64,000 bases of DNA, from NCBI RefSeq assembly GCF_026420145.1, contig NZ_JAPMLV010000001.1, positions 124,001-188,000 of the forward strand. The letters run 5' to 3'. The notes below the pieces were generated by a model, which saw only the letters and a program-made list of their open reading frames with translations, was not told the origin of the DNA and ran no database searches. Positions 56,677 to 64,000 of the stretch are shown piece after piece. Both the position numbers and the translations under genes were made by a program. The DNA comes from Enterobacter pseudoroggenkampii (GTDB lineage Bacteria; Pseudomonadota; Gammaproteobacteria; Enterobacterales; Enterobacteriaceae). Numbering within the stretch: the first letter of the stretch is position 1; every line of letters begins with the position of its first letter.

Positions 56677-59600
56677 ATGCTGCCCATCAATCGCTCGCAA
56701 CATCCTGTTTTTGCATTGCTCTTTGCGATGCTGTTTTTCTTTGCCACGGCGCCGCTGACCTGGGCCCGCGCCGATAACAGCAATGACATTCCCTCGCGTG
56801 GCGATGTTCAGTCGCAGCTCGACGCGCTGAACAAACAAAAAGAGCTCTCTCCTCAGGATAAGCTCATCCAGCAGGATCTGACGGAAACGCTGGAAACGCT
56901 GGATAAAATTGAACGCGTCAAAGCCGATACCGCCCAGCTTCGTCAGAAGGTGGCGCAGGCTCCTGAAAACATGCGCAAAGCGACGGAATCACTGAACGCC
57001 CTGAGCGACGTCGATAACGATACCGAAACGCGCAAGACGCTCTCGACGCTCTCTTTACGTCAGCTGGAGTCGCGCGTCGCGCAACTGCTCGACGACCTGC
57101 AAACCGCGCAGTCCGACCTCGCGACCTATAACAGCCAGCTTGTCTCCCTGCAAACCCAGCCGGAACGCGTGCAAAACTTGATGTACTCCGCGTCTCAGCA
57201 GCTGCAGCAGATCCGTAACCGTCTGAACGGCACGACGGTGGGAGAGGGAACGCTGCGCCCGACCCAGCAAACCCTGCTGCTGGTTCAGCAGACGTTGCTC
57301 AATGCACAAATCGAACAGCAGCGTAAAAGTCTGGAAGGGAATACGGTGCTGCAGGACACCCTGCAAAAACAGCGCGATTACGTCACCGCCAACATTAATC
57401 GTCTTGAACACCAGCTTCAGCTGTTGCAGGAGGCGGTTAACAGCAAGCGCCTGACGCTGACGGAAAAAACCGCCCAGGAGGCCGTATCGCCTGATGAGAC
57501 CGCCCGCATTCAGGCGAATCCACTGGTGAAACAGGAGCTCGACGCCAACCACCAGCTTAGCCAGCGCCTGATACAGGCGACGGAAAAGGGTAACTCACTG
57601 GTTCAGCAAAATATCAAAGTGAAGAACTGGCTGGATCGCGCGCTGCAGGCTGAGCGCAACATCAAAGAGCAGATCGCGGTCCTGAAGGGCAGCCTCCTGC
57701 TGTCGCGTATTCTCTACCAGCAGCAGCAGACGCTCCCGTCCGCTGATGAGCTGGAAGACATGACCAACCGCATCGCGGATTTGCGTCTGGAACAGTTTGA
57801 CGTCAACCAGCAGCGCGATGCCCTTTTCCAGAGCGATAGCTTTGTCGCCAAAATTGAAGAGGGCCATTCCAGCGACGTGAACCCGGAAGTGCACGACGCG
57901 CTGCTCCAGGTCGTCGATATGCGTCGCGAGCTGCTGGACCAGCTCAACAAACAGCTGGGTAACCAGCTGATGATGGCCATTAACCTGCAAATCAACCAGC
58001 AGCAGCTGGTGAGCGTCTCGAAAAGTCTGCAGGAGATCCTGACCCAGCAGATTTTCTGGGTAAACAGCAACAAACCGATGGACTGGGACTGGATTAAATC
58101 CTTCCCTGAGACGCTGAAAACGCAGATTAAGAGCATGAAGATCACCGTAAACTGGGAGAAAGCCTGGCCTGCGGTGACGATTGCCTTGCTCGCGGGATTA
58201 CCGCTGCTGCTGATTGCTGGCCTGATCCGCTGGCGTCTGGGCTGGCTGAAAAAATACCAGGCGAAGCTGGCCTCCGAAGTGGGGCAACTGCGTAACGATA
58301 GCCAGCTTCATACGCCAAAAGCGATTCTGATCGATCTCATTCGCGCCCTGCCGGTGTGCCTGATTATTCTGGCTGTGGGCCTGATTCTGCTCACCATGCA
58401 GCTCAACGTCAGCGATCTGCTGTGGGCGTTCAGTAAAAAACTGGCGCTGTTCTGGCTGGTGTTTGGCGTGTGCTGGAAGGTGCTGGAAAAAGACGGCGTG
58501 GCGGTGCGTCATTTCAACATGCCTGCGCAGCTGACCAGCCACTGGCGTCGCCAGATTGTGCGCATCAGCTTGGCCCTCCTGCCGCTGCACTTCTGGTCGG
58601 TTGTTTCTGAGCTTTCCCCGCTGCATCTGATGGATGATGTGCTGGGCCAGCTGGTCATCCTGCTGAACCTGCTGCTGATTGCGATCCTGATGTGGCCGAT
58701 GTGCCGCGACAGCTGGCGTGATAAAGAGTCCCACAATATCCGTCTGGCCACCGTGACCGTGCTGGCGATCATTCCGCTGGCGCTGATGGTGCTGACGGCA
58801 ACGGGCTACTTCTATACCACGCTGCGTCTGTCCGGGCGCTGGATTGAAACGGTCTATCTGGTGATCGTCTGGAACCTGCTCTATCAGACCGTACTGCGCG
58901 GCCTGAGCGTGGCGGCCCGCCGCATCGCCTACCGCCGTGCCATTGCGCGTCGTCAGCATCAGGTGAAAGAGGGGGCCGAAGGCGCGGAGCCACAGGAAGA
59001 GCCGACCATCGCGCTGGAGCAGGTTAACCAGCAGACGCTGCGTATCACCATGCTGGTGATGATCGCCCTGTTTGCGGTGATGTTCTGGGCTATCTGGTCC
59101 GATCTTATTACCGTTTTCGCCTATCTCGACAGTATTACCCTCTGGCAATACAACGGCACCGAAGCGGGCGCGGCGGTCATGAAAAGCGTGACCATGGGCA
59201 GCCTGCTGTTTGCGCTGGTGTCGTCGGTGGTGGCCTGGGCGCTGATCCGCAACCTGCCAGGCCTGCTCGAAGTGCTGCTCCTGTCACGTCTGAATCTTCG
59301 CCAGGGGGCGTCCTACGCCATTACGACGATCCTCAACTACGTGATCATTATTGTTGGGGCGATGACGGTCTTTGGTTCGCTTGGCGTCTCGTGGGATAAA
59401 CTGCAGTGGCTGGCGGCCGCCCTCTCGGTCGGTCTTGGTTTTGGCCTGCAGGAAATCTTCGGTAACTTTGTCTCCGGCCTGATCATCCTGTTCGAACGTC
59501 CGGTACGTATCGGCGATACCGTCACCATCGGCACGTTCTCGGGAACGGTCAGCAAGATCCGTATTCGTGCGACCACCATCACCGACTTCGATCGCAAAGA

Positions 59601-60024
59601 GGTGATCATCCCGAACAAAGCGTTCGTGACCGAGCGTCTGATCAACTGGTCGCTCTCGGATACGGTGACGCGCGTGGTGATCCGCCTGGGCGTGGCCTAT
59701 GGATCGGATCTGGATAGGGTGAAAGAGGTGCTGCTGAAGGCGGCGTCTGAGCATCCGAAAGTGATGCACGATCCGGCTCCGGCGGTCTTCTTCACCACCT
59801 TTGGGCCGAGTACGCTGGATCACGAGCTGCGTTTATACGTGCGTGAACTGCGTGACCGCAGCTACACGGTGGATGAGCTTAACCGCTCTATCGATCGTCT
59901 GTGCCGTGAAAACGATATTAATATCGCCTTCAACCAGCTTGAGGTTCACCTGCGTAACGAGAAAGGTGATGAGCATACGGAAGTGAAGCGCGACATTAAG
60001 GGTGATGACCCAACTCCGGCTTAA
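56677..60024 (+). CDS. mscK: MscK (KefA), potassium-dependent mechanosensitive channel
   Basis: An 1115-residue inner-membrane channel that opens under membrane tension with K+ and protects against osmotic downshock. Signal peptide (FALLFAMLFFFATAPLTWARA), a long periplasmic alpha-helical/coiled-coil domain (about 35-470; TLETLDKIERVKADTAQLRQ), about eleven helices and the C-terminal MscS core with pore helix VGLGFGLQEIFGNFVSGLIIL and beta domain GDTVTIGTFSGTVSKI. Five residues shorter than the E. coli protein. It follows acrR in the same direction after 113 bp. Confidence 0.96.
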   Translation: MLPINRSQHPVFALLFAMLFFFATAPLTWARADNSNDIPSRGDVQSQLDALNKQKELSPQDKLIQQDLTETLETLDKIERVKADTAQLRQKVAQAPENMRKATESLNALSDVDNDTETRKTLSTLSLRQLESRVAQLLDDLQTAQSDLATYNSQLVSLQTQPERVQNLMYSASQQLQQIRNRLNGTTVGEGTLRPTQQTLLLVQQTLLNAQIEQQRKSLEGNTVLQDTLQKQRDYVTANINRLEHQLQLLQEAVNSKRLTLTEKTAQEAVSPDETARIQANPLVKQELDANHQLSQRLIQATEKGNSLVQQNIKVKNWLDRALQAERNIKEQIAVLKGSLLLSRILYQQQQTLPSADELEDMTNRIADLRLEQFDVNQQRDALFQSDSFVAKIEEGHSSDVNPEVHDALLQVVDMRRELLDQLNKQLGNQLMMAINLQINQQQLVSVSKSLQEILTQQIFWVNSNKPMDWDWIKSFPETLKTQIKSMKITVNWEKAWPAVTIALLAGLPLLLIAGLIRWRLGWLKKYQAKLASEVGQLRNDSQLHTPKAILIDLIRALPVCLIILAVGLILLTMQLNVSDLLWAFSKKLALFWLVFGVCWKVLEKDGVAVRHFNMPAQLTSHWRRQIVRISLALLPLHFWSVVSELSPLHLMDDVLGQLVILLNLLLIAILMWPMCRDSWRDKESHNIRLATVTVLAIIPLALMVLTATGYFYTTLRLSGRWIETVYLVIVWNLLYQTVLRGLSVAARRIAYRRAIARRQHQVKEGAEGAEPQEEPTIALEQVNQQTLRITMLVMIALFAVMFWAIWSDLITVFAYLDSITLWQYNGTEAGAAVMKSVTMGSLLFALVSSVVAWALIRNLPGLLEVLLLSRLNLRQGASYAITTILNYVIIIVGAMTVFGSLGVSWDKLQWLAAALSVGLGFGLQEIFGNFVSGLIILFERPVRIGDTVTIGTFSGTVSKIRIRATTITDFDRKEVIIPNKAFVTERLINWSLSDTVTRVVIRLGVAYGSDLDRVKEVLLKAASEHPKVMHDPAPAVFFTTFGPSTLDHELRLYVRELRDRSYTVDELNRSIDRLCRENDINIAFNQLEVHLRNEKGDEHTEVKRDIKGDDPTPA

Positions 60025-60025
60025 T

Positions 60026-60202
60026 CTATTTTCCCTCTCCCCGTGGGAGAGGGTTAGGGTGAGGGGGAAGTTTCCCCTCAAAATCCCGCCGTACAATCTC
60101 CAGTGCCTTAAGCACCGTCCCGGCGGGGATCTCATGATTCTCCAGCAGCATAATCAAATCGACGGCCAGCTTGACCTCATCGGGTGCATTTTCCAGTGAC
60201 AT
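60026..60202 (-). CDS. ybaM: YbaM, small DUF2496 protein with repeat-derived C-terminus
   Basis: A 58-residue protein. The N-terminal 45 residues ([20 protein letters not shown], then [20 protein letters not shown]) match E. coli YbaM. The last 13, [14 protein letters not shown] minus the first residue, are encoded by the dispersed palindromic repeat at 60033-60066, and the stop is the TAG just past it. The ATG at 60202 has GGAGCC upstream. Function unknown. It is convergent with mscK by 1 nt and cotranscribed after priC (14 nt gap). The DUF number is from memory. Confidence 0.85.
   Translation of the reverse strand: MSLENAPDEVKLAVDLIMLLENHEIPAGTVLKALEIVRRDFEGKLPPHPNPLPRGEGK
60033..60066. 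repeat. Dispersed palindromic repeat within the end of ybaM
   Basis: CCCTCTCCCC-gt-GGGAGAGGG-tt-AGGGTGAGGG: the shorter form of the repeat seen at 681, 33653 and 33749, here inside a coding region. Confidence 0.85.
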
Positions 60203-60216
60203 GGGTGTGGCTCCTG

Positions 60217-60744
60217 TTAACGGGTCAAACGTTCTATGACGCGTTCAATGTCATCCAGCGCCTGACGGCAGCGGACGATGCGTCCTTCCAGCGCGCTAAT
60301 CTCGCGCATCAATAGCTGCTGCTCTTCCAGCGTTTCGCTGTTGTTCAGGCGCACCTCGCGTTCGCGCTTCATCTCAAACAGTCGGCGTTCAAACTCCTGG
60401 TTCTCCAGCCGTTTGCGCTGCCATTTGCCGAGCCCCGGCGAGGCGCTGTCCCAGGCGCGCAGCGGCCAGGCGGCGATTTCGCGATGCAGCGCGGTGATCT
60501 GCTCGGTGAGATGCGCCGCAAGCCACGCCACCTGTTCCTGCTGTTCATGCTCAACCGCATGGCGAAGCTCGTCGAGGTTCGTCTGCGCTTCAGCCAGGTA
60601 ATCCTGAGTAACGGTGCTGCGGGTACGAAAAAGCTGCCGGTCAAAGCGCGGTTTCAGCGTGGCGTGCCCCATCAGCGGCGTGGCCTGCTCCCGCAGAGCA
60701 ATCAGCTGATTTTGCAGCCTCTCAAGAAGCAGTGCTGTTTTCAA
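60217..60744 (-). CDS. priC: PriC, primosomal replication protein N''
   Basis: A 175-residue basic helical protein that restarts collapsed forks by loading DnaB with DnaC/PriA or Rep. Conserved in [20 protein letters not shown], the charged central helix [20 protein letters not shown] and the C-terminal [23 protein letters not shown]. Length equals E. coli (175). It is divergent from ybaN and precedes ybaM. Confidence 0.95.
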   Translation of the reverse strand: MKTALLLERLQNQLIALREQATPLMGHATLKPRFDRQLFRTRSTVTQDYLAEAQTNLDELRHAVEHEQQEQVAWLAAHLTEQITALHREIAAWPLRAWDSASPGLGKWQRKRLENQEFERRLFEMKREREVRLNNSETLEEQQLLMREISALEGRIVRCRQALDDIERVIERLTR

Positions 60745-60794
60745 GGCGCTCTCCAGTGGTAAAGTAGCCGTTCAGTTTGATAACGATTCGCATT

Positions 60795-61172
60795 ATGCAG
60801 CGTACTATTTTAATCATCATTGGCTGGCTTGCGGTAGTGCTGGGCACGCTGGGTGTGGTTTTACCCTTGCTGCCGACCACGCCGTTTATCCTGCTGGCGG
60901 CCTGGTGCTTCGCCCGCTCGTCACCGCGTTTTCACCACTGGCTGCTCTATCGCTCATGGTTTGGCGGCTATCTGCGGCACTGGCAAAAACACCGGGCCAT
61001 GCCGCCCGGCGCCAAGCCGCGCGCGATCGCGGTGATCCTCATCACCTTCGCCATTTCATTATGGCTGGTGAAAATGATGTGGGTGCGGATCCTGCTGCTG
61101 GTCATCCTGACCTGCCTGCTTATCTTCATGTGGCGGATCCCCGTGGTTGATGAAAAGCAACAAAAGCACTGA
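60795..61172 (+). CDS. ybaN: YbaN, DUF454 inner-membrane protein
   Basis: A 125-residue membrane protein with about three to four helices. Strong matches with E. coli YbaN are TILIIIGWLAVVLGTLGVVL, LPTTPFILLAAWCFARSSPR and the C-terminal WRIPVVDEKQQKH. Function unknown. The ATG at 60795 agrees with E. coli; a start at 60777 would add six residues. apt follows after 151 bp in the same direction. Confidence 0.93.
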   Translation: MQRTILIIIGWLAVVLGTLGVVLPLLPTTPFILLAAWCFARSSPRFHHWLLYRSWFGGYLRHWQKHRAMPPGAKPRAIAVILITFAISLWLVKMMWVRILLLVILTCLLIFMWRIPVVDEKQQKH

Positions 61173-61323
61173 AGCCTTATCATGGCTGTTGCAATTATTG
61201 CGTACAGCCAGTAAATTCGACCGTTTTCGAGCACAGGCGCGCCTGGTTAAAGGTTAAACAATTGTTACCTTTGCCGACCCGTTGCGCGCCGTGAGTAACA
61301 CTGTTTCATTTAGGCACAAACCG

Positions 61324-61875
61324 ATGACCGCAACTGCACAGCAGCTTGAATATCTGAAAAACAGCATCAAAAGCATCCAGGACTATCCAAAGCCTGGCAT
61401 TCTTTTCCGTGATGTCACCAGCTTGCTGGAAGACCCGAAAGCGTACGCGCTCAGCATTGAACTGCTGGTCGAGCGTTATAAAAACGCCGGGATCACCAAA
61501 GTAGTAGGTACCGAAGCCCGTGGCTTCCTGTTTGGCGCACCGGTTGCGCTGGCGATGGGCGTAGGTTTTGTGCCGGTGCGTAAGCCGCGCAAGCTGCCGC
61601 GTGAAACCATTGCAGAAAGCTACGAGCTGGAGTACGGCACCGATCAGCTGGAGATCCACGTTGACGCGATCAAGCCTGGCGACAAAGTGCTGGTGGTTGA
61701 CGATCTGCTGGCGACCGGCGGCACCATTGAAGCGACCGTGAAGCTGATCCGCCGTCTGGGTGGGGAAGTGACCGACGCGGCCTTCATCATCAACCTGTTC
61801 GATCTCGGCGGTGAACAGCGCCTGGAAAAACAGGGTATTACCAGCTACAGCCTGGTGCCTTTCCCGGGTCACTAA
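61324..61875 (+). CDS. apt: Apt, adenine phosphoribosyltransferase
   Basis: A 183-residue type I phosphoribosyltransferase that salvages adenine to AMP with PRPP. PRPP motif [16 protein letters not shown], adenine-site [16 protein letters not shown] and the flexible loop around [16 protein letters not shown]. Length equals E. coli. Start [15 protein letters not shown] at 61324; the frame runs 14 codons further up. Confidence 0.97.
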   Translation: MTATAQQLEYLKNSIKSIQDYPKPGILFRDVTSLLEDPKAYALSIELLVERYKNAGITKVVGTEARGFLFGAPVALAMGVGFVPVRKPRKLPRETIAESYELEYGTDQLEIHVDAIKPGDKVLVVDDLLATGGTIEATVKLIRRLGGEVTDAAFIINLFDLGGEQRLEKQGITSYSLVPFPGH

Positions 61876-61963
61876 TCCCGGTTTTCACAACCTCGCTCAA
61901 TGGGTGAGGTTGTGATAGCATTCCCCTCCATAAATTCACCTTCCAGCGTTGCAGAGCCTGCCC

Positions 61964-63892
61964 ATGAGTTATCAGGTGTTAGCCCGTAAATGGCGACCAC
62001 AAACCTTTGCTGACGTTGTCGGTCAGGAACATGTGCTGACGGCCCTGGCGAACGGCTTGTCGCTAGGTCGCATCCATCACGCCTATCTTTTTTCCGGCAC
62101 CCGCGGCGTCGGTAAGACCTCTATTGCCCGTTTGCTGGCAAAAGGTCTCAACTGCGAAACCGGGATCACCGCCACGCCGTGCGGCGTGTGTGATAACTGC
62201 CGGGAGATCGAACAGGGGCGTTTTGTCGATCTGATCGAGATCGACGCCGCCTCGCGCACCAAAGTGGAAGATACCCGCGACCTGCTCGACAACGTGCAGT
62301 ACGCCCCGGCGCGCGGCCGCTTCAAGGTCTACCTGATCGATGAAGTGCACATGCTGTCGCGCCACAGCTTTAACGCTCTGCTGAAAACGCTGGAAGAGCC
62401 GCCCGCGCACGTGAAGTTCCTGCTGGCGACCACCGATCCGCAAAAGCTGCCGGTCACGATTTTATCGCGCTGCCTGCAGTTCCACCTGAAGGCACTGGAC
62501 GTCGAGCAGATCCGTGCGCAGCTTGAGCACATTCTTGATGAAGAGAAGATTGTCCACGAACCGCGCGCCCTGCAGCTGCTGGCCCGCGCGGCGGACGGCA
62601 GCCTGCGTGATGCGCTCAGCCTGACCGACCAGGCGATTGCCAGCGGTGACGGCAAGCTCTCCACCGAGGCGGTCAGCACCATGCTCGGCACGCTGGATGA
62701 CGATCAGGCGCTGTCGCTTATCGAAGCGATGATTGCCGCCAACGGCGAACGCGTGATGTCGCAGGTGAATGCCGCCGCTGCCCGGGGTATTGAGTGGGAA
62801 GGGCTGCTGGTTGAGATGCTCAGCCTGCTGCACCGCGTGGCTATGCTGCAGCTTTCTCCCTCCGCCATTGGTGCGGATATGGCGACCATTGAACAGCGGA
62901 TGCGTGAACTTGCCCGCACCGTGCCGCCTGCCGACGTGCAGCTGTACTACCAGACGCTGCTGATTGGCCGCAAAGAGTTACCGTTCGCGCCGGATCCGCG
63001 TATGGGCGTTGAAATGACGCTGCTGCGCGCGCTGGCGTTCCACCCGCGCATGCCATTGTCGGAGCCGGAAGTGCCGCGGCAGTCTTTCGCGCCGGTCGCC
63101 CCTACGGCTGTGATGTCGCCGCAGCAGGTACCACAGCAGCCGACGCCGCCACCGCAGCAAAACGTGCCGCTGTCGGATGCCACCAGTTCGGTGCTTGCCG
63201 CACGCAGCCAGCTGCAGCGTGCCCAGGGAGTAACCAAACCAAAAAAGAGTGAACCGGCAGCGCCAGGAAGAGCGCGGCCGGTTAACAACGCCGCGCTTGA
63301 ACGACTGGCCTCGGTAACGGAGCGCGTACAGTCGCGTCCGGCACCGTCCGCGCTCGAGCAGAAAGCCCCGGTGAAAGAAGAGGCTTACCGCTGGAAGGCA
63401 ACCACCATCACCGAAGAGGTGAAGGAAGAGGTCGCCACGCCGAAAGCGCTGAAAAAGGCGCTGGAGCATGAGAAAACGCCGGAGCTTTCCGCGAAGCTTG
63501 CCGAAGAGTCCATTGCGCGCGACGCCTGGGCCGCTGAGGTCAGCAAACTCCAGTTGCCGAAGCTGGTGGAGCAGGTCGCGCTGAACGCCTGGAAAGAGCA
63601 GGACGGCAATCAGGTGCGTCTGCACCTGCGTCCGGGCCAGCGACACCTCAATTCTCCTGGCGCGCAAAAGGCGCTGGCCGAGGCGCTCGCCACATTACAG
63701 GGCGCGCCGGTTGAATTGACTATCATTGAAGATGATAATCCGGCAGTGAAAACGCCGCTCGAGTGGCGCCAGGCCATTTATGAAGAAAAGCTCGCGCAGG
63801 CGCGCGAGGCGATTATTGCGGATAACAACATTCAGACCCTGCGCCGGTTCTTCGACGCCGATCTGGATGAAGAGAGTATTCGCCCCATTTGA
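61964..63892 (+). CDS. dnaX: DnaX, DNA polymerase III tau/gamma subunits
   Basis: The 642-residue tau form is the clamp-loader ATPase that also couples two polymerase cores and DnaB. Walker A is GTRGVGKTS, the zinc cysteines lie in LNCETGITATPCGVCDNC, and Walker B is YLIDEVHMLS (DExx box). A Pro/Gln linker follows (VPQQPTPPPQQN), then the tau-specific domains IV-V ending DADLDEESIRPI. A programmed frameshift at 63241 yields gamma (about 429 residues). ybaB begins 54 nt downstream. Confidence 0.98.
   Translation: MSYQVLARKWRPQTFADVVGQEHVLTALANGLSLGRIHHAYLFSGTRGVGKTSIARLLAKGLNCETGITATPCGVCDNCREIEQGRFVDLIEIDAASRTKVEDTRDLLDNVQYAPARGRFKVYLIDEVHMLSRHSFNALLKTLEEPPAHVKFLLATTDPQKLPVTILSRCLQFHLKALDVEQIRAQLEHILDEEKIVHEPRALQLLARAADGSLRDALSLTDQAIASGDGKLSTEAVSTMLGTLDDDQALSLIEAMIAANGERVMSQVNAAAARGIEWEGLLVEMLSLLHRVAMLQLSPSAIGADMATIEQRMRELARTVPPADVQLYYQTLLIGRKELPFAPDPRMGVEMTLLRALAFHPRMPLSEPEVPRQSFAPVAPTAVMSPQQVPQQPTPPPQQNVPLSDATSSVLAARSQLQRAQGVTKPKKSEPAAPGRARPVNNAALERLASVTERVQSRPAPSALEQKAPVKEEAYRWKATTITEEVKEEVATPKALKKALEHEKTPELSAKLAEESIARDAWAAEVSKLQLPKLVEQVALNAWKEQDGNQVRLHLRPGQRHLNSPGAQKALAEALATLQGAPVELTIIEDDNPAVKTPLEWRQAIYEEKLAQAREAIIADNNIQTLRRFFDADLDEESIRPI
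63225..63283 (+). promoter_or_regulatory. dnaX programmed -1 frameshift signal
   Basis: Three parts: Shine-Dalgarno-like AGGGAG (63225-63230), slippery A AAA AAG (63241-63247) ten nt later, and a stem AACCGGC/GCCGGTT (63252-63258 with 63277-63283). After slipping the next codons are GAG TGA, ending gamma at residue 429. Same design as E. coli, with CCA before the slip in place of GCA. Confidence 0.93.
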
Positions 63893-63945
63893 TCGTGAGT
63901 CTGACTTACGGTTGTAATCCTTAAACGTGAAAAAGAGAGAAGCCT

Positions 63946-64000
63946 ATGTTTGGTGGAAAAGGCGGTCTGGGTGGCCTGATGAAGCAGGCTCAGCAGATGC
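63946..64000 (+). CDS. ybaB: YbaB, nucleoid-associated protein (3' truncated by window)
   Basis: Only the first 18 codons are visible: MFGGKGGLGGLMKQAQQM, the known N-terminus of YbaB/EbfC, a small dimeric DNA-binding protein of the dnaX-ybaB-recR operon. The ATG at 63946 has AGAGAGAAG upstream. It is likely cotranscribed with dnaX. Confidence 0.93.
   Translation, partial: MFGGKGGLGGLMKQAQQM

Overview
The window is a stretch of enterobacterial chromosome. Gene order and protein sequences follow the E. coli 9-11 min region almost gene for gene: thiI, yajL, panE, yajQ, yajR, cyoEDCBA, ampG, yajG, bolA, tig, clpP, clpX, lon, hupB, ppiD, ybaV, fadM, queC, ybaE, cof, decR, mdlAB, glnK, amtB, tesB, ybaY, atl, ffs, pdeB, ylaC, maa, hha, tomB, acrBA, acrR, mscK, ybaM, priC, ybaN, apt, dnaX, ybaB. 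Protein divergence from E. coli, a 1029-residue LacZ beside its own lacI, a cysteine desulfhydrase gene next to decR, and the accessory genes suggest Enterobacter or a close relative (Lelliottia, Leclercia). Family level is near certain; genus is inference. No rRNA, tRNA, prophage, insertion sequence or CRISPR array was seen. The only structural RNA gene is the 4.5S RNA gene ffs.

Layout. 1-12 kb: thiamine/tRNA thiolation (thiI), the YajL chaperone/deglycase, pantothenate synthesis (panE), yajQ, the exporter yajR, the cytochrome bo3 operon, and yajG-ampG (muropeptide recycling). 12-21.4 kb: proteostasis genes bolA, tig, clpP, clpX, lon, hupB, ppiD, with heat-shock-type promoters before clpP and lon. 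21.5-32 kb: ybaV, fadM, a toxin-antitoxin islet, queC, ybaE, cof, a cdsH/decR cysteine-sulfide pair and the mdlAB transporter. 31.8-36 kb: the NtrC/sigma-54 nitrogen operon glnK-amtB, then tesB, ybaY, atl and ffs.

The main accessory block is 36.0-44.5 kb, between ffs and pdeB: an AT-rich islet with two small overlapping genes behind a Pho-box-like promoter, a divergent yczR/yczE pair, a compact lacI-lacZ unit without lacY or lacA, and the nickel/cobalt efflux pair rcnA/rcnR. A second insert (46.2-49 kb, between pdeB and ylaC) holds the zinc-starvation ribosomal protein genes ykgM-ykgO under a Zur-like palindrome and a GNAT acetyltransferase divergent from a MocR regulator. From 49 kb the E. 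coli order resumes with maa, hha-tomB, acrAB/acrR, mscK and the replication-linked genes priC, apt and dnaX; ybaB runs off the end.

The most distinctive content is regulatory. Well-formed operator candidates can be read directly: a NtrC enhancer that doubles as a terminator hairpin, two identical inverted lac operators flanking lacI, three RcnR boxes, a Zur palindrome, MocR-type repeats, a DecR-type motif before cdsH and a perfect palindrome before the toxin-antitoxin genes. A dispersed palindromic repeat (CCCTCTCCC...GGGAGAGGG) occurs at least five times and has become the C-terminus of YbaM. No wholly new system is proven. The best candidate for something undescribed is the small gene pair at 36258-36721.
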